A stretch of DNA of 64,000 nucleotides from Haloterrigena turkmenica DSM 5511 (GCF_000025325.1 NC_013743.1:2418001-2482000); one strand, 5' to 3'; shown: positions 54,730-63,773, numbered from the stretch's first letter. The notes: generated by a model not told the origin, from the letters alone. A program made the numbers and translations.

Positions 54730-56964
54730 CTATTCGTCGTCGGCCCCGAGAGCGGGCGCATCGACGTCGGACGGCGGATCTTCGCCCGCTTCGATCCACT
54801 CCGGCGCGTACAGACACCGGGAGCGCGGCCCGGATGCTCCGTCGCCGACGGACTCGAGGGGCGGCTCGCGGCGACGGCACTCCTCGGTGGCGACGGGACA
54901 GCGGGGATGGAACGCACAGCCGGCGGGCGGATCGGTCGGGCTCGGCGGGTCGCCCGCGAGCGCGTCGCGATCCTCGACCGCCGTCGGCACCGGGTCGCCC
55001 CGGTCGCCCGGAAGCGACGCCAGCAACGTCGCCGTGTACGGGTGCGTCGGGTTCGAGAGCGTCCGCTCGGTCTGACCGACCTCGACGAGGCGACCGAGGT
55101 ACATCACTGCGACGCGGTCCGCGACGTGGCGAACGACGTCTACGTCGTGGGAGACGAACAGGCACGCGAGTCCGAGCTCGTCCCGGAGATCGGCCAGCAG
55201 GTTGAGGATCGTCGCCTGCGTCGAGACGTCGAGCGCCGCCGTCGGTTCGTCGAGGACGAGCACGGACGGCTCCAGCGCGAGCGCGCGGGCGATCGCGACC
55301 CGCTGGCGCTGGCCGCCCGACAGCTGACGCGGGAACCGATCGGCGTACTCGAGCGGGAGCCCGACGAGCGAGAGGAGTTCGTCGACGCGGTCAGCCCGCC
55401 GGGCGGCCGTCCAGCCGGCTTCGACCAGCGGTTCGGCGATCGACTCCTCGACCGTCCGCTTCGGATCGAGGCTCGTGCCCGGGTGCTGGAAAACGACGCC
55501 GATCTCGGCGCGCTGGTCGTCCGTCCGCGCGTCGACGCCGCCGACGGCGGTCCCCTGAAGCTTGACTGTACCGTCGGTCGGTTCCTCGAGGCCCGCGATC
55601 ACTCGCGCGAGCGTCGACTTGCCGCAGCCGCTCTCGCCGACGAGGCCGACGGTCTCCCCCGGCCGCAACGCGAGCGAGACGCCGTCGACGGCCGGCACGC
55701 GCTCGTCGGTCCCGAGAAGTCGATCGAGCAGCGCGTCAGACCCTCGGAACGACTTCTCGACGGCCTCGAGTTCGACGATCGGTTCCCCGGTCGTCGGATC
55801 GTCACCCTGCCGAACGCGCCCGCCCGTCCGTGCGTCCGTGCCGCCGTCGACGGCCAGCGCCGTTTCGGCGCTCGTCGCCGTCTCCGTCGCCTCCGGCGTC
55901 GACTCCGCCGCCGCGTTCGCAGGCGTCCCCTCGATCGTCGCCTCGCGGGCGTCCGGAACGCCGCAGGCGACCGTGTGGTCCTCACCCACCGAAACGGTCG
56001 GCTGCGGGGTCGAATCGCAGTCGTCCCGCGCGAACGAACAGCGATCGGCGAAGGCGCAGCCGTTCTGCGGGCAGGAGCCGTCCGACGGTGAACCACCGAT
56101 CGTCGGCAGTCGCGCTCCCGGCCTCGAGCGACGGGGGAGACAGCCCAGCAGCGCCTTCGTGTAGGGGTGGGCCGGGTTCGATCGCAGGTCGTCGACTGGC
56201 CCTCGTTCGACGACGGTCCCGTCGTACATGACGACGAGACGGTCGCACAGCTCCGAGACGACGTCTAGATCGTGGCTGATCAGCAGCACGCTCATTCCCC
56301 GCTTCTCGTTGATCGCCGCGAGCCGCTCGAGGATCGCCGCCTGCGTCGTCGTGTCCAGCGCCGTCGTGGGTTCGTCGGCGATCAGCACCGAGGGACGGCG
56401 AGCGAGCGCGATCGCGAGCATCGCCCGCTGGCGCATCCCGCCGCTGAACTGGTGTGGGTAGTCGTCGATTCGCTCCGCCGGCCGGGGGATACCGACCGTC
56501 TCCATCAGATCGAGGACTTCCGATCGCAGCGCTCGCGAACGGAGCCGCGAACTCGCGCCGCGCGCTAGTTCTCTGAGAAGCGGCTGCCGGTCCGGTTCGT
56601 TGCGTACGCGAAGCGCCTCGGCGATCTGTTCGCCGACGGTGTAGACCGGGTTGAGCGACGTCGAGGGGTCCTGAAAGACCGTCGCGAGCTCCCGAGCGCG
56701 GAGCCGCCGCAGCGTCCGGTCGTCGGCGGTCGTCAGCTCCCGGCCGTCGAACCGGACGCTCCCGTCGACGATCTCGCCCGGCTCCTCGAGCCGAACGATC
56801 GACCTCGCGGTGACCGACTTGCCGCAGCCGCTCTCACCGACGAGGCCGACGATCTCGCCGGATTCGATCCGGAACGACGCGCCGTTGACCGCGCGGACGG
56901 GCTCCGATCCCGCCCGGGAGCGGAACCGAACGTGTAAGTCGTCGACCTCGAGCGGTGCGCTCAT
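54730..56964 (-). CDS. Fused double ATPase of the ABC importer
   Basis: This 744-residue protein contains two complete ABC ATPases of the DppD and DppF types. Domain 1 (about residues 1-330) has GLVGESGCGKSVTAR, the signature FSGGMRQRAM and LIADEPTTALD, and ends with an oligopeptide-transporter C-terminal domain (CPQNGCAFADRC). Domain 2 (about 395-735) repeats them (GLVGESGCGKSTLAR, LSGGQRQRVAIARA, LVLDEPTAALD) and ends CAFHPRCPVATEECR. In most operons these are two genes; the fusion gives one chain with two sites. An Ala/Thr-rich linker joins them. Confidence 0.92.
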   Translation of the reverse strand: MSAPLEVDDLHVRFRSRAGSEPVRAVNGASFRIESGEIVGLVGESGCGKSVTARSIVRLEEPGEIVDGSVRFDGRELTTADDRTLRRLRARELATVFQDPSTSLNPVYTVGEQIAEALRVRNEPDRQPLLRELARGASSRLRSRALRSEVLDLMETVGIPRPAERIDDYPHQFSGGMRQRAMLAIALARRPSVLIADEPTTALDTTTQAAILERLAAINEKRGMSVLLISHDLDVVSELCDRLVVMYDGTVVERGPVDDLRSNPAHPYTKALLGCLPRRSRPGARLPTIGGSPSDGSCPQNGCAFADRCSFARDDCDSTPQPTVSVGEDHTVACGVPDAREATIEGTPANAAAESTPEATETATSAETALAVDGGTDARTGGRVRQGDDPTTGEPIVELEAVEKSFRGSDALLDRLLGTDERVPAVDGVSLALRPGETVGLVGESGCGKSTLARVIAGLEEPTDGTVKLQGTAVGGVDARTDDQRAEIGVVFQHPGTSLDPKRTVEESIAEPLVEAGWTAARRADRVDELLSLVGLPLEYADRFPRQLSGGQRQRVAIARALALEPSVLVLDEPTAALDVSTQATILNLLADLRDELGLACLFVSHDVDVVRHVADRVAVMYLGRLVEVGQTERTLSNPTHPYTATLLASLPGDRGDPVPTAVEDRDALAGDPPSPTDPPAGCAFHPRCPVATEECRRREPPLESVGDGASGPRSRCLYAPEWIEAGEDPPSDVDAPALGADDE

Positions 56965-56966
56965 GA

Positions 56967-57896
56967 TCAGGTCCGCCTCCGATCCGCGTCGTTCACGTGA
57001 TCAGGATCCAGTACGTCTCGTAGCCCGTCGCCCAGCACGTTGAAGCCGATAACGGTCACCGCGATCGCGATACCGGGGGCAGTGATGAGCCACGGCGCCG
57101 ACCGGAGGTAGTTGCGGCCGTCGGCGATCATCGTGCCCCACTCCGCTGTCGGGGGCTGTGCGCCCAGCCCGAGGAAGGACAGGCCCGCCGCCGCGAGCAC
57201 GACGGTTCCGAGGTTGAGCGTCGCGAGGACGAGCACCGGGCTCGCGACGTTCGGGAGCAGATGCCGCGTGACGATCCGTCGCCGGGGCGTTCCGCAGAGC
57301 CGCGCCGATTCGACGAACGGCCGGTCCTTGACCGCGAGGACGCTGCTGCGCACGACGCGTGCGTACGTGGCCCAGCCGACGGCCGAGAGCGCGATCACGA
57401 CGTTGCGCATGCTCGGGCCGAGCGTCCCGGCGATCACGAGCGCCAGGACGAGCCCCGGGAAGGCGAGCTGGACGTCGACCAGCCGCATCAACGCGGCGTC
57501 GACCAGTCGGCTCCCGGTCGCCGCGAGCAGGCCGATCGCCGTCCCGACGACGAGGCGAACGAGCGTCGCGCCGACCGCCAGCGCGAGCGAGATTCGGGCG
57601 CCGTAAACCAGCCGCGTCGCGACGTCGCGCCCGAGCGCGTCGGTGCCCAGCGGGTGGGCGAGCGACGGCCCCGCGAGGCGGCGTTCGAGCGCCTGGGCCG
57701 TCGGATCGTAGGGCGACAGCGCCGGGCCGGCGATCGCGACGATCGCGAGGAGACACACGACGGCGCCGCCGAGCCGGATGTTGCCGTTCGATCGATACCG
57801 TCGGCCGAACCGGCGCCGAACGAGGCGTCGCCCCCGCTCGAGGAGCGCTCGCAGCCGGCGCGTCGGTCGGCGGCGCCGCGTCTCGCGGTCGCTCAT
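56967..57896 (-). CDS. ABC importer permease, DppC/NikC type
   Basis: This is a 309-residue permease. A basic N-terminus (RRRRPTRRLRALLERGRRLV) precedes the first membrane segment. The inner-membrane component motif ALSAVGWATYARVVRSSVLAV and the EAA-like region around SARLCGTPRRRIVTRHLLPN couple to the ATPase. Six membrane segments are expected. It overlaps the DppB-type permease by ATGA and is two bases from the ATPase gene. Confidence 0.9.
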   Translation of the reverse strand: MSDRETRRRRPTRRLRALLERGRRLVRRRFGRRYRSNGNIRLGGAVVCLLAIVAIAGPALSPYDPTAQALERRLAGPSLAHPLGTDALGRDVATRLVYGARISLALAVGATLVRLVVGTAIGLLAATGSRLVDAALMRLVDVQLAFPGLVLALVIAGTLGPSMRNVVIALSAVGWATYARVVRSSVLAVKDRPFVESARLCGTPRRRIVTRHLLPNVASPVLVLATLNLGTVVLAAAGLSFLGLGAQPPTAEWGTMIADGRNYLRSAPWLITAPGIAIAVTVIGFNVLGDGLRDVLDPDHVNDADRRRT

Positions 57897-58843
57897 CGGT
57901 GATCACCGCCGCTGCCGCGTTCGATCCGCGGGTCGAGCGCCACGTACGCGAGATCGACCAGTTGGTTCGTCACGACGAAGGCGAACGCCGTCACGAGGAC
58001 GACTCCCTGCACGATCGGATAGTCGCGCGCGAAGATGGCGTCGACGAGTAGCGTTCCCAGTCCCGGTCGTTGAAAGACGACTTCGACGACGACGGCGCCG
58101 TTGAGGACGAAGCCGAACTGGAGGCCGACGATCGTCACGACGGGAACGAGCGCGTTTCGCAGCGCGTGCTTGTAGACGACGAGCCGTTCGCGGACGCCCT
58201 TCGAACGAGCGGCCGTCACGTACTCGGCCTCGAGGACCTCGAGCATCGACGTGCGAACGAGGCGAGTGATGATCGCGGCCATCCCGGTGCCGAGCGTGAT
58301 CGCGGGAAGCACGAGGTGGGAGAGCGTGCCGACCCCGGAGACGGGCGTCACTCCGAGCCGGAGCGAACAGACGAGGATCAGCAGATAGCCCAGCCAGAAG
58401 TTCGGCATCGAGACGCCGACCAGCGCGGCGATCTGACCGGTCCGGTCGATCCACGTCCCGCGGTGGACGGCGCTGACGACGCCCAGCGGGACGGCCACCG
58501 CCAGTGCGACGGCCGTCGCCGCCAGCGCGAGTTCGAGCGTGTTCGGCAGGTGTTCGACCAACAGCGACGTGACGGGTTCCGACTGGTAGTACGACGTCCC
58601 GAGGTCGCCCCGAACCGCGTCGCCGAGCCAGGAGAGGTAGCGGACGACGAACGGCTCGTCGAACCCGTGTTCGGCGCGGAAAGCCGCGACCTCGCGCTCC
58701 GACGGTGGGCTCTGTCGCTGCTCTCGGAGGATCGTGTACGCCGGATCGCCGGGCGTGAGGGAGACGAAGCCGAACGTGACGAACGAGACGGTCGCCATGA
58801 CCGCCGCGAGCGATCCGAGTCGGGCGAGGAAGGCTCGTAGCAT
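57893..58843 (-). CDS. ABC importer permease, DppB/NikB type
   Basis: This is a 316-residue permease and the first gene of the operon. It shows FGFVSLTPGDPAYTILREQ, characteristic of DppB/OppB after the first membrane helix. The coupling region reads VRTSMLEVLEAEYVTAARSKGV. The end, FAFVVTNQLVDLAYVALDPRIE, is also standard. About six membrane segments are expected. Transcription probably begins about 210 bases upstream, near 59052-59065, so the message would have a long leader. Confidence 0.9.
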   Translation of the reverse strand: MLRAFLARLGSLAAVMATVSFVTFGFVSLTPGDPAYTILREQRQSPPSEREVAAFRAEHGFDEPFVVRYLSWLGDAVRGDLGTSYYQSEPVTSLLVEHLPNTLELALAATAVALAVAVPLGVVSAVHRGTWIDRTGQIAALVGVSMPNFWLGYLLILVCSLRLGVTPVSGVGTLSHLVLPAITLGTGMAAIITRLVRTSMLEVLEAEYVTAARSKGVRERLVVYKHALRNALVPVVTIVGLQFGFVLNGAVVVEVVFQRPGLGTLLVDAIFARDYPIVQGVVLVTAFAFVVTNQLVDLAYVALDPRIERGSGGDHR

Positions 58844-59051
58844 CTCAGTCTTCGGTGCTCGAGGGCAAGGGGTTCGAACGATTAGTCGATCGGCGAGACG
58901 CGAGACTCGCGGACGTGCCGCCGTTCGGCGGGCGGGCTGAATCGCGAATCGACGGCTCGGGACACGACGGTGTCGCTGCTCGTCGCGACCGTCGCATCGG
59001 GCTGGCTTTCTCGAGTCGTACTGAGTCGATTGACACGATGGTCAAACTCAC

Positions 59052-59065
59052 TTTAGTTAACTAAA
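59052..59065. promoter_or_regulatory. 14-bp perfect palindrome, candidate operator of the ABC importer operon
   Basis: TTTAGTTAACTAAA is its own reverse complement. On the minus strand it falls at the expected transcription start of the promoter at 59074-59082, so a protein bound there would block initiation. The half-site TTTAG/CTAAA resembles sites of DtxR-type metal repressors in general shape, which would fit a metal importer; this is only an analogy. Confidence 0.55.
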
Positions 59066-59073
59066 CTTGGATT

Positions 59074-59082
59074 GAGTATATT
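59074..59082 (-). promoter_or_regulatory. Probable TATA box of the ABC importer operon
   Basis: On the minus strand AATATACTC lies about 20-25 bases before the palindrome. It is the best A/T-rich box upstream of the first permease gene. Confidence 0.45.
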
Positions 59083-59099
59083 GAGCACTTTGGTCGAAT

Positions 59100-59383
59100 T
59101 CTCGATTCCTCGTCTCGTGAATCGGGACCCACTTCAGTCGCACTGGTTATGAATTCACTAGACGTGATTAATAAATACTGCTATTTTATCTAATATTTTA
59201 ATAATTAGGTGAAAGCGGTCTCAACGCTGGGCGACACAGCAGACACAATCAATGAGTGAAGCGTAGAGAGCGGAAAAACAGATACGGACGTCGCGGAGAA
59301 CGAACGTGTCGCTACGGGCTACCCTGACAGCTCTTCCGGACAACGAGTCGGACGCGGGGCCGCCTACAGTTCCACACTCCCAT
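59100..59383. other. A/T-rich island and otherwise empty intergenic region
   Basis: Between the importer operon and the small gene at 59410 there is no supported coding region. Bases 59145-59215 are far more A/T-rich than anything else in the window, with CTAAT at 59190-59194 and ATTAG at 59204-59208 as ends of a near palindrome. The rare tetramer CTAG occurs at 59158-59161. The island could be a scar of an inserted element. Confidence 0.4.
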
Positions 59384-59403
59384 CCTCGCCCGTCAGGGCG
59401 AGG
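59384..59403. repeat. 8-bp hairpin CCTCGCCC-GTCA-GGGCGAGG
   Basis: A perfect 8-bp inverted repeat with a 4-base loop ends six bases before the stop of the minus-strand gene at 59410. It can be a 3' hairpin of that message. It also looks like the terminal hairpin of IS200/IS605-type elements, but no transposase is nearby. Confidence 0.5.
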
Positions 59404-59409
59404 CGGACA

Positions 59410-59658
59410 TCACGCTGACTCGACCAGGATTACCGTCCCGATCCGGTCGTATCGGACGCTCCCCTCGCCGAGCGGTCGGCCGTCGAGCTCGAGATAGCCC
59501 GGTTCGATGCCCGTCACCTCGCCGGTGACCTCGGGGTCGTCGCCGCCGGTTCGGTCGCGCTCCCAGACTTCAACGATGTCGCCGACCGTCACGTGGTCAC
59601 GGACGAGCTCCGCGGCGTGCTCGTCGGTGGCGTCCGGCGGAATCGTGAGTTCGGTCAT
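59410..59658 (-). CDS. Small acidic protein, hypothetical
   Basis: This is an 82-residue acidic protein: an N-terminal helix (TDEHAAELVRDHVTVGDIVE) followed by strands (EVTGEVTGIEPGYLELDG, SVRYDRIGTVILVE), a pattern like an SH3-type barrel. No family is recognised. It has the codon use of the neighbourhood and an ATG start, and is divergent from the HD-domain gene. Confidence 0.6.
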   Translation of the reverse strand: MTELTIPPDATDEHAAELVRDHVTVGDIVEVWERDRTGGDDPEVTGEVTGIEPGYLELDGRPLGEGSVRYDRIGTVILVESA

Positions 59659-59765
59659 GTAGCGGGGAGAGGACGGCGACGCGGGTAAGTCCCCCCGCGT
59701 CAGGTGACGGCACCTTATAACCGCTCGAACGACGGTTTTTGTGCAATCGACCCGAACAGACGGGT

Positions 59766-61001
59766 GTGACGACGATAAAGGACAGCGTCCACGACCACAT
59801 CCGGATCGACGGCGTGGCCGAGGCCCTCCTCGATACGCCCGAACTCCAGCGGCTCCGCCGGATCCGCCAGCTCGGGACCGTCTCGCTGGTCTATCCCTCC
59901 GCGAATCACACGCGCTTCGAGCACAGTCTGGGGGTCTACCACCTCGCCTGCGAGGCGCTGGAGCACTTGAACGTCGACGGGCGACAGGCCGATCGCGTCC
60001 ACGCCGCCGCGGTCCTCCACGACATCGGCCACGGCCCCTTCAGTCACAACCTAGAGCCGCTGACTCACCGGCGCACGGGCCGGTACCACGACGACGTTCA
60101 CGATCTGCTGACCGACGGCGAGATCGGCTCGGTGCTTCGCGACCACGACCTGGCACCCGACAAGATCGCGGATCTGATCGCGGGCGAGGGGCGATTCGGC
60201 CAACTGGTCTCGGGCGAACTCGACGTCGACCGGATGGACTACCTGGTGCGGGACGCCCATCACACGGGCGTCCCCTACGGAACGATCGACCACGGTCGCC
60301 TCGTCCGCGAACTGACGTTCACGGACGGCGAACTCGTCTTGGACGAGGGGAACGTCCAGACCGCCGAGAGCCTGCTGGTCGCGCGAGCGCTGATGAACCC
60401 GTCCGTCTACAGCCACAGCGTCGCCCGGATCAGCAAGGCGATGCTCCGGCGGGCCGCCGAGCGCCTGCTCGACGCCCCCGAGACGGACGTCGACGCGGCG
60501 ACGCTCCAGCGGATGGACGATCACGACCTGATCGCCGCCCTGCGCTCGTGTTCGGCAACGGAGACGTTCTCGCGCCGGCTGGACCGGCGGGACCTGTATA
60601 AGCGGGCAGTGTGGGCCGAGATCGACGACGTACCGGGCGGCATCATCGAGACCGACCACGAGGCGGTCCGCGAGTTCGAGCGGGAGATCGCCGACGACGC
60701 GGCGGTCGATCCCGAGTGCGTCATCGTCGACGTCCAGAGCCGCCCGTCGATGACGGAGTCGACCTCGAGGGTGGTCGTCAACGGCGACATCCGTCGGCTG
60801 GGTCAGCAGTCGCCGCTGGTCGAGGCGCTGCGCGCGGCCCAGTACTCCCAGTGGCGACTCGGCGTCTACTCGCCCTCCGAGATGCGCGAGCGAGTCGGCC
60901 GAGCGGCCGTCGACGTCCTCGGCCTCGACATCGAGGGCGCGCTGGTCAGCGAGGTCCGGAACGGGCGCGACGCGACGCTGGATCAGTTCGTCGACGACTG
61001 A
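59766..61001 (+). CDS. HD-domain phosphohydrolase (dNTPase-like)
   Basis: This 411-residue protein of the SAMHD1/dGTPase-like HD superfamily has metal ligands in TRFEHSLGV, VLHDIGHGPFSHNLEPL (H85-D86) and ELDVDRMDYLVRDA. Such proteins hydrolyse dNTPs or related nucleotides. The GTG at 59766 is chosen as it starts the conserved region (TTIKDSVHDHIRIDG) and lies 49 bases after the TATA box ACCTTATAA at 59712-59720, giving a short leader. An in-frame TTG at 59739 is unlikely. Confidence 0.88.
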   Translation: MTTIKDSVHDHIRIDGVAEALLDTPELQRLRRIRQLGTVSLVYPSANHTRFEHSLGVYHLACEALEHLNVDGRQADRVHAAAVLHDIGHGPFSHNLEPLTHRRTGRYHDDVHDLLTDGEIGSVLRDHDLAPDKIADLIAGEGRFGQLVSGELDVDRMDYLVRDAHHTGVPYGTIDHGRLVRELTFTDGELVLDEGNVQTAESLLVARALMNPSVYSHSVARISKAMLRRAAERLLDAPETDVDAATLQRMDDHDLIAALRSCSATETFSRRLDRRDLYKRAVWAEIDDVPGGIIETDHEAVREFEREIADDAAVDPECVIVDVQSRPSMTESTSRVVVNGDIRRLGQQSPLVEALRAAQYSQWRLGVYSPSEMRERVGRAAVDVLGLDIEGALVSEVRNGRDATLDQFVDD

Positions 61002-61185
61002 CTGCGAACCGCGGCCGGCCGCGAACGGAGTCGCTCGAGGGCGCGACTCACCGTGAGTCGGATCCGATCGGGAATACGAGGCGATCGGGGACGCTGTGCT
61101 CCGTTACGCTATCGTTACCGTCTCTATTTCATATTTTTCAGCGCCAGAACCCTTCGATCTCTGTGAAACAGTCCGTCGCGACTCT

Positions 61186-61230
61186 AGTTATATACAGGCT
61201 CGGGAACGTCAAGTTATCGGGCATTAACTT
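61186..61230 (+). promoter_or_regulatory. TATA box and inverted repeat before the acyltransferase gene
   Basis: AGTTATATA at 61187-61195 is a clear TATA box; the start would be near 61216, giving a leader of about 44 bases. The inverted repeat AAGTTA (61211-61216) and TAACTT (61225-61230), spaced by eight bases, straddles that start and could be an operator or a leader hairpin. Confidence 0.5.
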
Positions 61231-61259
61231 ACCAGTCGTCTCCGGTCGTCTGTAGCAGA

Positions 61260-62378
61260 ATGGCGCAGCCGACTGCGGCAACCACTACATCGGATGGGTA
61301 TGCGGAGGGGCGTACCGACACCGAGACGGTCTCGAGAACGCTCGCGACGTCGGAGTCGGGACTCGAGGTAACAGTGTTCGACTCGATTCGATCTATCTCG
61401 GCGGCTCGCTGGAACGAGGTCGTCGAGCGGTCGACCTGCGGGAGCGTCTTTCATCGCTACGAGTGGCTCGAGGCCATCGAGGCCGGACTGGGAAAGACGC
61501 CGCGACACCTCGTCGTCGAAAAGGACGGCAACCTCATCGGGTTGTTACCGAACTTCGTCGTCGATATCGAGAAGACGCCGTTCCGGCGACTCTCGTCGTC
61601 GTATCCGGGGTTCGGGGGGCCGCTGGTCACGACCGACGTCGCCGAGTCGCTGTCGCTGCTCGCCGAAGCCGTTCCCGAACTCTGTACCGGGCGGACGGTC
61701 GTCCACCAGATCCGCGGCCTCGATACGAAGTACATGCGGTACAACAACTACCTGCAGTCGGAGGGGTACGAACCGTACCGGCGCGAGTGTCGGTTCGTGC
61801 TCGACCTCACGCAGGGGTACGGCGAGATCTACGACGGGATGAGCAAGACCAGACGCCGGGGGATCGATCGGGGAACGGACGGCGACTACGAGATCGTCGA
61901 GGAGGAACTCACGCGGCCGAATCTCGAGCGCTTCCATCGAGTATACGAGCAGGTGATGGACCGCGTCGACGGCGACGGCTATCCGCTCTCGTTTTTCGAA
62001 CGGCTGCTAGATATGCGGGAGCGGCTGTTGCTCCTGACGATCCGGATCGACGGCGAGTACGCGGGCGGTTTCCTCGAACTGCTCGACGAGCAGCGGTCGT
62101 CGATTCACGGCTTCTTCGCGGCGGTCCCCGAGGACTACTTCGGCGATCACGCGTCGGAACTGCTCTACGACTACGTCATTCGGTGGGGGATCGACAACGG
62201 GTACGACACGTACGACTTCGGCAGTACGAACGCGAACTTCGAGAACGGCGTCTTCCGATTCAAAGAGGGATTCGGCGGCCGGATCCTCCCCATTCTCGTC
62301 TGGGAGCGCGGCTGTAGCCCCCTCTGGAAAATGCTCAAAGCGGGCCGGTCGCTCTACTGGCCACACCGGTACGAGTGA
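61260..62378 (+). CDS. FemAB/BioF2-like GNAT acyltransferase
   Basis: This is a 372-residue protein with the double-GNAT FemAB/BioF2-like fold. It has an N-terminal ~35-residue Thr/Ser-rich tail. The first GNAT half includes SVFHRYEWLEAIEAGLGKTP and HLVVEKDGNLIGLLPNFVV. The second half carries RRRGIDRGTDGDY, LLLLTIRIDGEYAGGFLELL and YDTYDFGSTNANFENGVFRF. Family members transfer acyl or aminoacyl groups to cell-surface glycans and other acceptors. The acceptor is unknown. Confidence 0.82.
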   Translation: MAQPTAATTTSDGYAEGRTDTETVSRTLATSESGLEVTVFDSIRSISAARWNEVVERSTCGSVFHRYEWLEAIEAGLGKTPRHLVVEKDGNLIGLLPNFVVDIEKTPFRRLSSSYPGFGGPLVTTDVAESLSLLAEAVPELCTGRTVVHQIRGLDTKYMRYNNYLQSEGYEPYRRECRFVLDLTQGYGEIYDGMSKTRRRGIDRGTDGDYEIVEEELTRPNLERFHRVYEQVMDRVDGDGYPLSFFERLLDMRERLLLLTIRIDGEYAGGFLELLDEQRSSIHGFFAAVPEDYFGDHASELLYDYVIRWGIDNGYDTYDFGSTNANFENGVFRFKEGFGGRILPILVWERGCSPLWKMLKAGRSLYWPHRYE

Positions 62379-62419
62379 TCCCGTACTCGGTCGGAGCGAA
62401 ACCGAGCGGAAACGCCGAG

Positions 62420-62492
62420 GTCCGGGTGCGAGAATCGAACTGCGCGTCTCAGTCGGAACGGACTGAAGGATAACCACTACCCCAACCCGGAC
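62420..62492 (-). pseudogene. tRNA-like sequence, probably degenerate
   Basis: On the minus strand the sequence folds as a tRNA: acceptor TCCGGGT with ACCCGGA (7 bp, plus one further G-C pair), D stem GGGT/ATCC with AGTGGTT loop, anticodon stem TCAGT/ACTGA and T loop TTCGATT. Two features break the rule: the anticodon loop is eight bases (CCGTTCCG), with no valid U33-anticodon reading, and the T stem needs a bulged C (GCG-C-AG against CTCGC). The likeliest reading is a decayed tRNA; an unusual functional tRNA cannot be excluded. Confidence 0.45.
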
Positions 62493-62657
62493 GCGAGTGC
62501 GTCCGAACCGAGTACGGATCGACGGAAAGGCGTTCCGTCGACTCTCCTTTCGTGAGAGCCGGATCGACTGCCGGTGGCAGGTCTCTCACCCCGCTCGAGA
62601 CGACGCACCGACGGTCGACCCCGACGGTCTTTAGCCCCGAGGCCGATGCCTCACTCG

Positions 62658-63683
62658 ATGCGAGCAGCAGCCTTCACCGAGTTGACCGGTCCCGAGGGAG
62701 TGAACGTGATCGAGCGAGAGGAGTCCGATCCCGGCCCCGGCGAGGCCGCGGTCGACGTCGCGGCCTGCGCGATCAACCGCCACGATCTGTGGATCCTCGA
62801 GGGCGACTCCGCGATGGTCGACGCCGATGACCTCCCGTTCGTGACGGGGCTGGACGTCGCGGGTACCGTGAGCGCGGTCGGGGAGGGTGTCGACGCCGTC
62901 GAGCCGGGCGACAGGGTCGTCCTCTGTCCGAACGAGACCTGCGGCTCCTGTCGATTCTGCCGCGAGGGGCCGGAGAACCGCTGCGAGCGGTTCTCGCTGT
63001 ACCACGGCGGACTCGCGGAGACGGCCTGCGTCGAGGCCGATCGGCTCGTTCCGCTTCCCGACGGCGTGAGCGCGACGACCGCCGCCGCGATTCCGACCGC
63101 CTACATGACCGCCTTCCACATGCTCCGGCGGGCCGACGTCGGGCCGGCGGATCTCGTCTTCGTGCCCGGCGCGACCGGCGGCGTCGGCGTCGCCGCCGTC
63201 CAGCTCGCCGATATCCTCGGCGCCCGGACGATCGGAACCTCCTCGTCGGCGTCGAAACTCGAGCGCGTCACCGAACTGGGGCTCGATCACGCGATTCGGG
63301 CGACCGAGCCAGATGAGATCCGCGAGGAGGTCGAGGCGATCGGCACCCCCGACGCGGTCATCAACCACCTCGGCGGCGAGTACACCCGGCTCGGCCAGGA
63401 GGTCATGCGCCGCGGCGGGACGATGGTCGTCTGCGGCCGCACGGCCGGCGGCGAGTCGACGATCGACGTGCCGGACCTCTTCCTCGGCCACAAGCGCGTC
63501 GTCGGCTCCACGATGGGTACCCAGGACGACCTGCGCCGACTCGTCGAGCTGACCGCCGACGGCGACCTCTCGCCGGTGATCGACGAGACGTTCCCGCTCG
63601 AGGCGACCGACGAGGCGTTCGCGACGATGCAGGATCGGGAGAGCGTCGGCAAACTCGTTGTCGAACCGGAGAGCGATCGGTAG
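62658..63683 (+). CDS. Zinc-dependent alcohol dehydrogenase-family protein
   Basis: This is a 341-residue zinc MDR enzyme with catalytic-zinc region ACAINRHDLW and the structural zinc lobe CPNETCGSCRFCREGPENRC (complete, four Cys). The Rossmann start is VFVPGATGGVGVAAVQLADI. It ends SVGKLVVEP, typical of the quinone/alkenal-reductase-like zinc branch. The ATG at 62658 is favoured over 62646 because TCTTTAG at 62628-62634 would give a leaderless start there. It is unrelated in detail to the ADH at 14825. Confidence 0.87.
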   Translation: MRAAAFTELTGPEGVNVIEREESDPGPGEAAVDVAACAINRHDLWILEGDSAMVDADDLPFVTGLDVAGTVSAVGEGVDAVEPGDRVVLCPNETCGSCRFCREGPENRCERFSLYHGGLAETACVEADRLVPLPDGVSATTAAAIPTAYMTAFHMLRRADVGPADLVFVPGATGGVGVAAVQLADILGARTIGTSSSASKLERVTELGLDHAIRATEPDEIREEVEAIGTPDAVINHLGGEYTRLGQEVMRRGGTMVVCGRTAGGESTIDVPDLFLGHKRVVGSTMGTQDDLRRLVELTADGDLSPVIDETFPLEATDEAFATMQDRESVGKLVVEPESDR

Positions 63684-63773
63684 CGTCGGCTATCGACGCG
63701 TTTCGGCCGCTGGGCCACCGTCCACACGTTTCTCCCGGCCGAGCCCCTTCCTTGGGTGGGCTTTCGGTGGGAC

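Noticed and set aside
59739-60601. Second frame over the HD-domain gene (286 residues)
   Set aside because: Arg/Pro-rich shadow translation; the HD motifs are in the other frame.
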